Assembly: GCA_021769555.1 (NCBI GenBank)
Contig: JAETSR010000015.1
Coordinates: forward strand, 1-54,965
DNA from: Clostridiaceae bacterium
GTDB lineage: Bacteria; Bacillota; Clostridia; Oscillospirales; Acutalibacteraceae
Length of the DNA stretch: 54,965 nucleotides
Direction: 5' to 3'
Shown here piece after piece: positions 39,275-47,778 of the stretch. A program made the position numbers and the translations under genes. Numbering within the stretch: the stretch's first letter is position 1; the number at the start of each line of letters is the position of its first letter. The notes under the pieces were generated by a model. It saw only the letters and a list, made by a program, of their open reading frames with translations. It was not told the origin of the DNA and ran no database searches.

Positions 39275-39961
39275 ATCTACCGCATACTAATAACCGACGA
39301 CGAGGAAAAGATACGCACCCTCATCCGAAAATACGCCGAGTTTGAGGGCCATAAGGTCACCGAGGCCGAGAACGGCATGAAGGCCGTGGAGCTGTGCAGG
39401 AAGGACCCGGGGGCCTTTGACATAATCATTATGGACGTGATGATGCCCGAGCTGGACGGCTTTTCCGCCGCCGCGGAGATAAAGAAGATTTCCCCGGTAC
39501 CGGTGCTAATGCTCTCGGCCCGGGGGGAGGAATACGACAAGATACACGGCTTTGAGCTGGGGGCGGACGACTATGTGGTGAAGCCCTTCTCCCCGAAGGA
39601 GCTGATGATGAGGGTAAACGCCATTATGAACCGTGTGCGCCCCGGCGTGAGCCAGCCGCGGCAGACGGAGAGCTTTGAGGGGCTTACGGTCGACTTGGGG
39701 GCCCGGACGGTGACAGTGGACGGGGAGCGGGTGGAGCTCTCTCCAAAGGAGTACGACCTGCTCACATACCTCATGAAAAACCGTGGGCTGGCACTCACAA
39801 GGGAGCAGCTGCTTACAAATGTCTGGGGCTATGACTTCTACGGAGACGATCGCACTTTGGACACCCACATCAAGCTCCTGAGGAAGCGGCTGGGGCCGTA
39901 CAGCAGGTTTATCGTCACCATAAGGGGCGTGGGTTATAGATTTGAGGCTCCGGAGACATGA
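39275..39961 (+). CDS. OmpR-family response regulator with apparent non-AUG start
   Basis: 228 aa. Receiver domain with acidic pocket ITDDEEK, phosphorylation site IIIMDVMMPELDG (Asp) and lysine in YVVKPFSPKEL; C-terminal winged helix PKEYDLLTYLMKNRGLALTREQLLTNVWGYDF and DTHIKLLRKRLG. No ATG, GTG or TTG lies near the ribosome site GGAGG (39261-39265); the protein must start at an ATC at 39275 (9 bases away) or ATA at 39269 to include the conserved YRILITDDEE strand. The first ATG (39377) would cut off the acidic pocket. Its stop overlaps the kinase start (ATGA). Confidence 0.85.
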   Translation: MYRILITDDEEKIRTLIRKYAEFEGHKVTEAENGMKAVELCRKDPGAFDIIIMDVMMPELDGFSAAAEIKKISPVPVLMLSARGEEYDKIHGFELGADDYVVKPFSPKELMMRVNAIMNRVRPGVSQPRQTESFEGLTVDLGARTVTVDGERVELSPKEYDLLTYLMKNRGLALTREQLLTNVWGYDFYGDDRTLDTHIKLLRKRLGPYSRFIVTIRGVGYRFEAPET

Positions 39962-41373
39962 GGGCGAGAAAGCGCACAGGGGTGAGGGCCCAGATGGCCG
40001 CGGGCTTCGGCATATTCGCCCTGGTGACGGTGGCGCTCTTGTGGGTGTTCCAGATATTCCTCCTGACCCCCTTCTACCAGGCCATCAAGACCCATGAGGC
40101 AAAGCGGATTTCCCAGCAGGTGGCGCGAAAGCTTGACAGCGACGGGCTTATGCCCGCCGCCTATGAGCTTTGCGCCGATACCGGGGCCAGCATTTTCGTC
40201 AGCGACGAGCTGGGGCGGGAGTATGTGGGCTATAAGTACGGCCTCACTACCGAGAGCCTGGCCTATGGGCTCAGCCGCATGGAGCGGGCGGCCCTCTTTG
40301 AGGAGGTGAACCTCATGGGAGGGGAGTACACCAGGATATTCGGCGAGAGGCTTTTGCTCTACGCCGTGACAGTGCGCACCCCGGCGGGGAACCATAGGCT
40401 CATAATCATCGAGACTGAGACGGCGCCCCTGGCCTCTACAGTGGAGACCCTGACGGTGCAGCTGCTGTGCCTGACGCTGATACTCCTGCCTCTGGGTATC
40501 CTGCTGGCGGTGGTAATATCCCGGCGCATAGCGAAGCCAATCACGGAGATAACCGAATCCGCGAAGCGCCTGGGCGGCGGGGACTACTCCGTGCGCTTTG
40601 AGGGCAGGGGCTCAAGGGAGGTCAGCGGCCTTGCGGACACGCTGAACTTTGCCGCGGACGAGCTCTCCAAGACCGACGGCCTTCGCCGGGAGCTTCTGGC
40701 CAACGTCTCCCACGACCTGCGCACGCCCCTGACCATGATAAAGGGCTACGCCGAGGTCATGCGGGACCTGCCCGGGGAGAGCACCCCTGAGAATGTGCAG
40801 ATAATTATCGACGAGGCGGGCAGATTAAACGACCTTGTAAATGACCTTCTGGATTTGTCAAGGCTTGAGGCGGGGGTGCTTGAGCTCCAAAAGGAGCGCT
40901 TTAATCTCACAGGGAGTATCCGGGAGATACTCACCCGCTATGATAAGCTTGCGGACTTTAAGTTCCCCTTTGAGCCTAAGGAGGACGTATATATCAAAGC
41001 GGACAAGCTGAAGATATCCCAGGTGGTTTATAATCTTGTGAACAACGCCGTGAACTATGCCGGGGAGGACAAGACCGTCTCCCTTGCCCAGGAGGTGGCG
41101 GACGGCAGTGTGCGCATATCCGTGACGGACACCGGCGAGGGCATACCCGCCGACCGGCTCCAGGACATCTGGGACCGCTACTATAAGGTGGACCGGGAGC
41201 ACAGGAGGGCCCAGGTGGGCACAGGGCTCGGGCTGTCCATAGTCAAGAATGTGCTGGATTTGCACGGCGGGAGCTATGGGGTCATAAGCGAGCTGGGGAA
41301 GGGCAGCACCTTTTGGTTCATGCTGCCAATAGATATTGAAGGGAATGATGAAGATGAGAGCAAAGCCACTTAG
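39958..41373 (+). CDS. Sensor histidine kinase
   Basis: 471 aa. Two membrane helices (residues ~15-40 and ~160-185) bracket a ~120-residue external sensor part. HAMP follows (AKPITEITESAKRLGGGDYSVRF), then the H-box ANVSHDLRTPLTMIKGYAEV near residue 250, N-box VVYNLVNNAVNYAG, G1 VTDTGEGIP and G2 GTGLGLSIVKN. It phosphorylates the response regulator encoded just before (4-base overlap). The signal is unknown. The S66 peptidase gene overlaps its end by 20 bases, so the three genes are one operon. Confidence 0.95.
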   Translation: MRARKRTGVRAQMAAGFGIFALVTVALLWVFQIFLLTPFYQAIKTHEAKRISQQVARKLDSDGLMPAAYELCADTGASIFVSDELGREYVGYKYGLTTESLAYGLSRMERAALFEEVNLMGGEYTRIFGERLLLYAVTVRTPAGNHRLIIIETETAPLASTVETLTVQLLCLTLILLPLGILLAVVISRRIAKPITEITESAKRLGGGDYSVRFEGRGSREVSGLADTLNFAADELSKTDGLRRELLANVSHDLRTPLTMIKGYAEVMRDLPGESTPENVQIIIDEAGRLNDLVNDLLDLSRLEAGVLELQKERFNLTGSIREILTRYDKLADFKFPFEPKEDVYIKADKLKISQVVYNLVNNAVNYAGEDKTVSLAQEVADGSVRISVTDTGEGIPADRLQDIWDRYYKVDREHRRAQVGTGLGLSIVKNVLDLHGGSYGVISELGKGSTFWFMLPIDIEGNDEDESKAT

Positions 41374-42274
41374 CAGGGGCGGTGCCATCGGCATGTGCTC
41401 ACCGAGCCACGTGCCCCTATATGAGGCCGTGCCCGGGCAGGAGATACCGGAGTCCTGGGAGTACAGGCGCATGATAGAGGGTATGGAGAAAGAGGGCTTC
41501 TCCGTGGTACAGGCTGAGAATATGTATAAAGATACCTGGGACTTTCTCGCCTCAGATGAGGAGAGAGGGGCTGATTTTAACCAGCTTGCGGCTGACAGGA
41601 GCGTTGAGTATATACTCTTCGGGGGCGGCGAGGGCGCTCCGGAGGTGCTGCCGTACCTGGACTTTGAGCTGTTCAAAAATAACCCCAAGCGCATCTGTAG
41701 CTATAGCGACGGCACCAGCATCCTGAACGCCATATGGGCCAACACCGGCCTTGAGACCTACTACGGCCAAAGCCCCGCCATGTTCACCGGCTGGACGGAC
41801 TACAACAGGCGGCACTTCGAGGGGCATATCCTGAGCGACAGCATGACTACTCATGAGAAGAACTCAAAGTGGCTCACCTGCACCGGCGGTGTTGGAGAGG
41901 GCGTGCTGGTCGGCGGCTACACCATGAACTTCGCGCTGTTGCTGGGCACGAAGTACTTCCCGGTAGATAATGCCGAGCCCCACATACTCTTTCTCGAAGA
42001 CCACGAGAAGTTCGGCGGGCCGGAGCACGTGAGCGCCCTGCTGGGGTACATCGAGCAGAGCGACTTTATGAAGTCCGTCAGAGGCCTTATCTTCGGGAAC
42101 TTCCGCGACAGGCCCTGCCCGGAGCTGTATGCGAGGCTCAGGGTGCTGGGGGAGCGGCAGGGTATCCCGGTGGTGTACTGCGACGACTTCGGGCATGGGG
42201 AGAACCATGCAATACTGCCTATTGGGCGGGGGGTTCGGCTGGATGGGGATGGGGGAGAGCTCAGGTATCTATAA
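41354..42274 (+). CDS. S66 family peptidase (LD-carboxypeptidase / MccF-like)
   Basis: 306 aa from the ATG at 41354; ATGs at 41345 and 41348 are also possible. GAAGGGA is upstream. Family features: GGAIGMCSPSHVPL, YILFGGGEGAPEVLPYLDFELFKNNPKRICSYSDGTSILNAI, where SYSDGTSI holds the nucleophilic serine, and LVGGYTMNFALLLGT and LFLEDH further on. LD-carboxypeptidases trim peptidoglycan tetrapeptides; MccF members give immunity to microcin C-like antibiotics. Being in an operon with a two-component system suggests a cell-wall or antibiotic response; that is inference. Confidence 0.87.
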   Translation: MRAKPLSRGGAIGMCSPSHVPLYEAVPGQEIPESWEYRRMIEGMEKEGFSVVQAENMYKDTWDFLASDEERGADFNQLAADRSVEYILFGGGEGAPEVLPYLDFELFKNNPKRICSYSDGTSILNAIWANTGLETYYGQSPAMFTGWTDYNRRHFEGHILSDSMTTHEKNSKWLTCTGGVGEGVLVGGYTMNFALLLGTKYFPVDNAEPHILFLEDHEKFGGPEHVSALLGYIEQSDFMKSVRGLIFGNFRDRPCPELYARLRVLGERQGIPVVYCDDFGHGENHAILPIGRGVRLDGDGGELRYL

Positions 42275-42333
42275 ACTTTTTCCTGATATTGCCGAGGTTA
42301 TAGATGAGAATACTTTTGGGGAGGCAGTTTATA

Positions 42334-42747
42334 ATGGCTGTAAATATGGACAATGTCAATAGGATATCACCCATGAAGGCAATGACCTGGGCAAAGGCCG
42401 GGAATGAGGGCGCAGAGGTTCCCGGAGATTTGGAGAAAGAGCCTGATGGCGGGCTCTCCCCCATAGAGAGGGCGCTGCAGGGCACCACTAAAGAGGAAAT
42501 AACCGCCTGGATGGATAAATGGGAGGCCCAGCACCCGCTTGAGATAAACTGGAACGCCACCGTGGACCCGGACGGCAGCAAATACTCAAAAGCCTATTTT
42601 GAGTCTATGGCTGCTCAGCTTGAGGGCGTTGGCAAGGGCGAAAAGGTCTTTGCAGAGAATATAGAAGAGAACGCGCGGTCATACGCCCAGGGCGTGCTGG
42701 ATAAGCTGATAGCGGAATATAAGAAAACCCACGGCATCATACTATAA
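42334..42747 (+). CDS. Hypothetical protein
   Basis: 137 aa from the ATG at 42334, which has GGGGAGG about ten bases upstream. AVNMDNVNRISPMKAMTWAK, PIERALQGTTKEEITAWMDKWEAQHPLEINW, SYAQGVLDKLIAEYKK. Soluble, mostly helical, no cysteines. Not recognised. It lies between the S66 peptidase and mrp with small gaps. Confidence 0.6.
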   Translation: MAVNMDNVNRISPMKAMTWAKAGNEGAEVPGDLEKEPDGGLSPIERALQGTTKEEITAWMDKWEAQHPLEINWNATVDPDGSKYSKAYFESMAAQLEGVGKGEKVFAENIEENARSYAQGVLDKLIAEYKKTHGIIL

Positions 42748-42784
42748 GAACCATATAACAATTTAAATCAAGGAGAATCACAAA

Positions 42785-43624
42785 ATGAGCGAAAACATTG
42801 AAAACTGCACCCACGACTGTTCCTCCTGCGGGGCCGACTGCCCCTCGAGGCAGAACCCCGAAAGCCTGATTGAGCCCCAGAACGCACTGAGCAACGTGAA
42901 GAAGGTGATAGGCGTTGTGAGCGGCAAGGGGGGCGTGGGCAAGTCACTTGTAACGTCCATGCTGGCGACGACCCTTCGGCGGCGGGACTGCTCTGTGGGC
43001 ATACTGGACGCGGACATCACCGGGCCGAGCATACCCAAGTGCTTTGGGCTTAAAGGAAGGGCCACGGCGGACGAGAACGGCATGTACCCCATCGCTACCA
43101 AGACCGGGATAAAGGTCATGAGCATCAACCTGCTTTTGGAGGAGGAGACCGCGCCGGTGGTCTGGCGGGGGCCGGTGATTGCCGGGGCGATAAAGCAGTT
43201 CTGGACGGACGTGTGCTGGGGGGACGTGGACTATATGTTTGTGGACATGCCTCCGGGGACGGGGGACGTGCCGCTGACGGTGTTCCAGTCGCTGCCCCTC
43301 GCGGGGATAATCATCGTGGCCTCGCCCCAGGAGCTGGTGGGGATGATAGTGTCGAAGGCAGTGGAGATGGCGAAGCTGATGGATGTGCCGGTGCTGGGGC
43401 TTATTGAGAATATGAGCTATTTCAAGTGCCCGGACTGCGGGAAGGAGATAAAGCTGTTTGGGGAGAGCCATATTGAGGAGGTCGCGGCGAAGTATGGGCT
43501 CAGTGTGATGGGGAGGATACCCATTGACCCGACGCTTGCCAGTGCGTGCGACAGGGGGATAATTGAGCTCTTTGACGGCGGGTGGCTGGAAGGCGCCGCT
43601 GACGCCGTGGAGGGCGCAGAGTAA
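42785..43624 (+). CDS. Mrp/NBP35-type iron-sulfur carrier ATPase
   Basis: 279 aa. A cysteine-rich start (CTHDCSSCGADC) resembles the N-terminal cluster site of Nbp35-like proteins. Deviant Walker A GVVSGKGGVGKSLVTSMLA (residues ~40-58), switch VDMPPGTGDVPLTV, and CxxC in FKCPDCGKEIK for the shared cluster. It binds and passes on iron-sulfur clusters in the cytoplasm. ATCAAGGAG lies before ATG. A dispersed repeat follows its stop. Confidence 0.93.
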   Translation: MSENIENCTHDCSSCGADCPSRQNPESLIEPQNALSNVKKVIGVVSGKGGVGKSLVTSMLATTLRRRDCSVGILDADITGPSIPKCFGLKGRATADENGMYPIATKTGIKVMSINLLLEEETAPVVWRGPVIAGAIKQFWTDVCWGDVDYMFVDMPPGTGDVPLTVFQSLPLAGIIIVASPQELVGMIVSKAVEMAKLMDVPVLGLIENMSYFKCPDCGKEIKLFGESHIEEVAAKYGLSVMGRIPIDPTLASACDRGIIELFDGGWLEGAADAVEGAE

Positions 43625-43700
43625 AAGTTTTGTCCACTTTTTCAAAAGTGGCGGGGTGTGGGGCAGAGCCCCATGGCCTTTGTGCCTGAGCGAAGCGAAA
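43623..43700 (+). repeat. Dispersed post-stop hairpin repeat, copy 4
   Basis: Starts within the stop codon of the Mrp gene: AAAAGTTTTGTCCAC, hairpin with AAAAGTGG, GGGGCAGAGCCCC, then GAGCGAAGCGAAA. Nearly identical to the copy at 8559. Confidence 0.82.
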
Positions 43701-43745
43701 GGCAAATATTTAGGACTTTTCCTTCTGGAAAAGTCCTAATTTGCC
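43701..43745 (+). terminator. Long hairpin between convergent genes
   Basis: GGCAAAT.TTAGGACTTTTCC pairs with GGAAAAGTCCTAATTTGCC over a TTCT loop, ~19 bp with a small bulge. It lacks a long T run on the plus strand, so termination is likely but less sure. It separates mrp from the convergent zinc-finger gene. Confidence 0.55.
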
Positions 43746-43769
43746 GTTCGGGCCTCTTTTCGCTATAAC

Positions 43770-44009
43770 TCACAGCAGCGCCTGTCCCCCAGCCGCCTCC
43801 TCGTTTTCGCACTCGGCGTAATCGATGGCGGTCCTGCCCCTGTCCGAGGCATACTGGAGAACCCGCTCCCGGATAATGTCGGGCACGGTGACCTCACCGC
43901 ACTCCGGGCACAGCTTTGCCGGGACGTTCACCGCGTGAATAACCGTGCCGTTATATTCCACATCACAATCGGTCGTGGCCGTCCTTAACCACTTTTTGCA
44001 CCTGAACAT
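43770..44009 (-). CDS. YgiT-like zinc-binding small protein
   Basis: 79 aa from the ATG at 44009 (GGAAGG upstream). MFRCKKW, then DCDVEYNGTVIHAVNVPAKLCPECGEVTVPDII: the strand-zinc-knuckle-strand pattern resembles the YgiT-type zinc finger found in antitoxins, but without an MqsA-type DNA-binding part. The last 25 residues are acidic. No toxin partner is adjacent. Function unknown. Confidence 0.55.
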   Translation of the reverse strand: MFRCKKWLRTATTDCDVEYNGTVIHAVNVPAKLCPECGEVTVPDIIRERVLQYASDRGRTAIDYAECENEEAAGGQALL

Positions 44010-44022
44010 GTTTACCGCCTTC

Positions 44023-44265
44023 CTAATCCTCAGCCCCCCCAAAAAGCTCCTCCAAAATTTCATCTGCCCGAGCCTTCTTCTCCGGCGCAACAAAAACCCT
44101 CATCCGCTCTACCATACCTGTCCTCAAAACCAACCCGGCTCCATGCACGGGCGTGGCGGCACAGGCGATGCCGTTGTCCTTCAGCGCCTGCATGAGCATT
44201 TCGGCCCACATGGCCTCTTTCTCCGCAAGAAACTCAAAACCGCTGTCCTGAGATTTCATACCCAT
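44023..44265 (-). CDS. DUF2007-like small protein
   Basis: 80 aa from the ATG at 44265 (GGGGAG seven bases upstream). EFLAEKEAMWAEMLMQALKDNGIACAATPVHGAGLVLRTG and RMRVFVAPEKKARADEILEELF fit the DUF2007 ferredoxin-like fold of putative signal-transducing proteins. It lies 13 bases before the zinc-finger gene on the same strand and follows the coiled-coil gene by 33 bases, so the three form an operon. Confidence 0.65.
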   Translation of the reverse strand: MGMKSQDSGFEFLAEKEAMWAEMLMQALKDNGIACAATPVHGAGLVLRTGMVERMRVFVAPEKKARADEILEELFGGAED

Positions 44266-44298
44266 CAGAATACTCCCCTTTCCCAAGCGGCGCGCCAA

Positions 44299-44946
44299 TC
44301 ACTCCACGCTGACGTCCGCACTCATCTCTATGGCAATATCAGGGGACATATCCCCCTCAACGCCACCAACCTCGGGCATCTCCTCATTCTGCTGCTGTTC
44401 CTCTTCGTCCTTGAGCTCGGACTTCACCTTCTTATTATCCGGGTCCTCAAGCATACGAAGGGCCATTGCCATCATGTAGAGCTTCGGGTCATTTTCCAAA
44501 AGATACTTCTCGTCCTTCGGAGGCACCTTATGCCCCTTCTGTATATTCTTCGCTATCTTGGAGCAGCGCTTCATCTTCTCCAGGGACTCCTTCATGGCCT
44601 CCGCCTGCTTCTCGGACTGCTCCGCCATCTGGGCGTTCTGCTCCCTGAGGCTTGAAATCATCTGCTTCATGGACTTCATGGCGCTGAGCTTGTCTTTAAG
44701 CTTTTGGTCGGCCGGGGACAGTTCCTTAGGCTCGACGATATCCTCCTGGGGCTCCGGCTCCTTGGCCTTCTGGGGCTCCCCGCCCTGCAGGACGGCAAGG
44801 GCCTCATCAGAGAGCTCCAGCCGGTCCTCCCGCTGCTGCCGGCGGCCCTCGGCCTTAGCCGTGGGCTCGGAGCGCTGAGGCTCGGACGTGTTCTGTACGG
44901 CGGGCACGCCTCTCTGAGCGGCGCCTGATGTAATCTTCATTGCCAT
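44299..44946 (-). CDS. Hypothetical charged coiled-coil protein
   Basis: 215 aa from the ATG at 44946 (AAAGGGGG seven bases upstream); a longer frame runs into the opposite pyk gene and is not coding. Proline- and charge-rich start (QRSEPTAKAEGRRQQREDRLELSDEAL), then a coiled coil (residues ~95-140, MKSMKQMISSLREQNAQMAEQ, SEKQAEAMKESLEKMKR), and an acidic end. Cytoplasmic, unknown function. Similar proteins with a LELSD...A motif occur in Clostridia near flagellar or phage-like genes, but none are here. Confidence 0.65.
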   Translation of the reverse strand: MAMKITSGAAQRGVPAVQNTSEPQRSEPTAKAEGRRQQREDRLELSDEALAVLQGGEPQKAKEPEPQEDIVEPKELSPADQKLKDKLSAMKSMKQMISSLREQNAQMAEQSEKQAEAMKESLEKMKRCSKIAKNIQKGHKVPPKDEKYLLENDPKLYMMAMALRMLEDPDNKKVKSELKDEEEQQQNEEMPEVGGVEGDMSPDIAIEMSADVSVE

Positions 44947-45007
44947 ATTATAACCCCCTTTGTATAATAATCGGCAAAAGAAACCATAAATTAAGGCAAA
45001 ATAGGGA

Positions 45008-45036
45008 TTTAAAATACAGGGCGGCTGTGGTATAAT
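45008..45036 (+). promoter_or_regulatory. Promoter of the pyruvate kinase gene
   Basis: TTTAAA (45008-45013, weak -35), 17 bases, TATAAT (45031-45036), 37 bases before the start codon. Confidence 0.5.
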
Positions 45037-45073
45037 GGAAAAAACGCCAAATAAAATGAGAGGAGCTCCCGCC

Positions 45074-46819
45074 ATGACAAGAAAGACTAAGATAATCTGC
45101 ACTTTAGGCCCCGCTACCCAGGAGGAATCCGTGCTCAGACAGCTGATGCTCTCGGGCATGAACGCAGCCCGCTTCAACTTCTCCCATCTGGACCATAAGG
45201 ACGCAAGGGCCAAGCTTGACATGGTGGAGCGCCTGAGGGACGAGCTCCATCTGCCCATCGCCACGCTGCTTGACACAAAGGGCCCGGAGATAAGGGTCGG
45301 CAACTTCGCCGAGGGCCCCATCCAGCTCCACGCCGGGGACACCTTCACCCTCACCACCCGGGACGTGCCCGGCAATGCTGACATCGTCTCCATCACCTAT
45401 AAAGACCTGCCCAAGGACTTGGCCCCCGGGGCGAGGGTGCTCATTGACGACGGCTTGGTTGAGATGAAGGTCCAGAAGATAAGCGGCGCGGACATAGTCT
45501 GCACGGTGATAAACGGCGGCAAGGTTTCCAATCATAAGGGGATAAACGTGCCGGGCACCAAGCTCTCCATGCCCTTTATCAGCGAGCGGGACCGGGCGGA
45601 CATAATCTTCGGCATAGAGAACGGCTTTGACTTTATCGCCGCCTCCTTTACCCGCACGGCTGAGGACATACTTGAGATACGCCAGATACTCAAAGAGCAT
45701 AAATGTCATAAAATAAATATTATAGCTAAGATTGAGAATATGGAGGGCGTAAACAATATCGACGAGATATTGAGGGTGGCCGACGGCATAATGGTGGCAA
45801 GAGGTGATATGGGGGTGGAGATACCCTTCGAGGACGTGCCGGTGCTTCAAAAGCAGCTGATACAGAAGTCCTACCTTGCGGGCAAGCAGGTGGTCACAGC
45901 CACTCAAATGCTGGACTCAATGATGAAGAACCCCCGCCCCACCCGTGCCGAGGCCACGGACGTTGCAAACGCCATATACGACGGCACCAGCTGCATAATG
46001 CTCTCCGGCGAGACCGCCGCTGGGGATTACCCTGTTGAGGCCCTTGAAACCATGGTGCGCATAGCCGAGAAGGCCGAGGAGAGCATTGACTATATCCACC
46101 GCTTCAACTCCCGGGACAACAGCGACATCGCCTTCGACGTGACCAACGCCATCTCCCACGCCACCTGCACCACCGCCCACGACCTGGGGGCCCGGGCAAT
46201 AATCACCGTAACAAAGTCCGGGGTCACAGCCAGGCAGCTGTCAAAGTTCAGGCCACTCTACCCAATCGTGGGCTGCACCACCGAGGAGCATGTCTGCCGC
46301 CAGCTGAACCTTTCCTGGGGAGTTACCCCCCTTCTCATCGACGAGGAGAGCGACACGGACGCCCTATTCGACCACGCCGTGGACGCCGCCCAGCGGGCCG
46401 GGGTCGTGCACAGCGGGGACATCGTGGTGATAACCGCCGGTATGCCCCTGGGGGTCTCCGGCACCACGAATATGATGAAGGTCCATGTGGTGGGCCATGT
46501 GCTCCTCACCGGGGAGGGGGTCACGGAGAAGTCTGTATCCGCAAGGCTTTGCGTCTGCAAGCATATTGAGGACATCCCCGCGCGCTTCAGGGACGGCGAT
46601 ATCCTGGTGGTGCCTGAAACGGACAATACCATTGTGGAGTACCTGCGGCGGGCCTCGGGAATCATCACCGAGCAGCCGGGGCTCAATACGCACGCGGCCA
46701 TATCGGGCCTTGCAATGGATAAGCCGGTGATAACCGGGGCTGAGCACGCCACACGCATACTAAAGGGCGGCGCTGTGGTGACGCTGGACGCCAAGACCGG
46801 GAGGGTGAGCGTGTGCTGA
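45074..46819 (+). CDS. pyk: Pyruvate kinase with C-terminal PEP-utiliser domain
   Basis: 581 aa from the ATG at 45074 (GAGAGGAG upstream). Catalytic core: TRKTKIICTLGPATQ, LDTKGPEIRVG, IIAKIENMEGV and MVARGDMGVEIPFEDVPVLQK; NPRPTRAEATDVANAIYDG. The last ~110 residues (DILVVPETDNTIVEYL, GLNTHAAISGLAMDKPVI) are the extra swivelling PEP-utiliser domain found in Firmicutes. It makes pyruvate and ATP from PEP. The next small gene begins at its stop. Confidence 0.97.
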   Translation: MTRKTKIICTLGPATQEESVLRQLMLSGMNAARFNFSHLDHKDARAKLDMVERLRDELHLPIATLLDTKGPEIRVGNFAEGPIQLHAGDTFTLTTRDVPGNADIVSITYKDLPKDLAPGARVLIDDGLVEMKVQKISGADIVCTVINGGKVSNHKGINVPGTKLSMPFISERDRADIIFGIENGFDFIAASFTRTAEDILEIRQILKEHKCHKINIIAKIENMEGVNNIDEILRVADGIMVARGDMGVEIPFEDVPVLQKQLIQKSYLAGKQVVTATQMLDSMMKNPRPTRAEATDVANAIYDGTSCIMLSGETAAGDYPVEALETMVRIAEKAEESIDYIHRFNSRDNSDIAFDVTNAISHATCTTAHDLGARAIITVTKSGVTARQLSKFRPLYPIVGCTTEEHVCRQLNLSWGVTPLLIDEESDTDALFDHAVDAAQRAGVVHSGDIVVITAGMPLGVSGTTNMMKVHVVGHVLLTGEGVTEKSVSARLCVCKHIEDIPARFRDGDILVVPETDNTIVEYLRRASGIITEQPGLNTHAAISGLAMDKPVITGAEHATRILKGGAVVTLDAKTGRVSVC

Positions 46820-46821
46820 GT

Positions 46822-47169
46822 ATGGACTGGTACGAGTGGATGCGGCAGGACATAGAGAAGCATAACAAGCAGATGAAAAGAATAAATGCACCGGCCAACT
46901 GGTATATGAACGCGGATGCCGTAATAGCAGACTGCAAAAAGAAGGTTGCTGAACGCATGGAGACAGAACGCCTCTGTAAGGAGTATGGGATAAACTTCCA
47001 TTACCATGAGGATTACAGCCTGAAGGAAAAATTCGATAAGTTTGAGGCAGATGTGCAGGCTGAAAGAAGCAAGCTGTTGCTGGAATACTGTAAAGACCTT
47101 AAAGCAAAGCTTGACAAGCTTGAAGTAAGGGTAAACGCTTTGGAAAAGAAGCTTGAGAAGCAGAACTGA
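46822..47169 (+). CDS. Hypothetical coiled-coil protein
   Basis: 115 aa from the ATG at 46822; a GTG at 46813 would overlap the pyk stop. MDWYEWMRQDIEKHNKQMKR, then a heptad-like C-terminal half (DLKAKLDKLEVRVNALEKKLEKQ). Soluble, lysine- and glutamate-rich, less GC-rich than neighbours. Not recognised. Probably transcribed with pyk and the DUF4364 gene 17 bases after. Confidence 0.6.
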   Translation: MDWYEWMRQDIEKHNKQMKRINAPANWYMNADAVIADCKKKVAERMETERLCKEYGINFHYHEDYSLKEKFDKFEADVQAERSKLLLEYCKDLKAKLDKLEVRVNALEKKLEKQN

Positions 47170-47186
47170 TAGATAAGGAGAATCCA

Positions 47187-47759
47187 ATGGACAAGGACGC
47201 ATTCACCGGCGGCGTGGACCCCGGAGGGCTTTGGACGAAGAACGACATACGCATACTTATCTGCTATATACTTGCAAGCGTAGACGCGCCCCTTACCGGG
47301 GAGGATATCTCCGGCATACTTCAGGGGAAGGCCCTGGCGAACTATTTTGAGACCGGGGACGCTTTGGCCGGGCTTGAGGGGCTGGGGCATATAAGGAGCA
47401 CCCCCGAGGGCTATGTGATTGGGCCCACGGGCAGGGAGATAGCCGGGAGCCTTGACACGGGCCTGCCGCTGACGGTTAGGGACAAGGCCCTTGAGGCGGC
47501 GGTGACCCTGCTGGCGAGGGCCAGGGCCAAGAGGGAGAACAGGGTTGAGACAGAGGACAGGGAGAACGGCTGCCGGGTGCGCTGCCTTATATCCGGCGGG
47601 GGCGGCGGCAATCTGATGGAGCTGGGGCTCTATGTGCCCGACCGCGCCCAGGCAAAGGTAATCGAGGAAAATTTCTATAAGGACCCTGAGGGGATATACC
47701 AGCTTCTGCTGGCGGCGCTGACTGGGGACAAAGAATTTGCCCGGGAATATCTGGGCTGA
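47187..47759 (+). CDS. DUF4364 family protein
   Basis: 190 aa. LWTKNDIRILICYILASVDAPLTGEDISGILQ resembles a winged helix start, and the pattern across LVNYFE-like ALANYFETGDALAGLEGLGHI, then a beta sheet domain (CRVRCLISGGGGGNLMELGLYVPD), fits DUF4364, a regulator-like family in Clostridia. AAGGAG lies before ATG. Followed by the alpha-galactosidase 19 bases later. Confidence 0.8.
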   Translation: MDKDAFTGGVDPGGLWTKNDIRILICYILASVDAPLTGEDISGILQGKALANYFETGDALAGLEGLGHIRSTPEGYVIGPTGREIAGSLDTGLPLTVRDKALEAAVTLLARARAKRENRVETEDRENGCRVRCLISGGGGGNLMELGLYVPDRAQAKVIEENFYKDPEGIYQLLLAALTGDKEFAREYLG

Positions 47760-47778
47760 AAAATAAAGGAGCTGCATT

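Noticed and set aside
44947-45396. Longer start for the coiled-coil protein at 44299
   Set aside because: The extension is antisense to pyruvate kinase and its promoter; AAAGGGGG before 44946 marks the true start.
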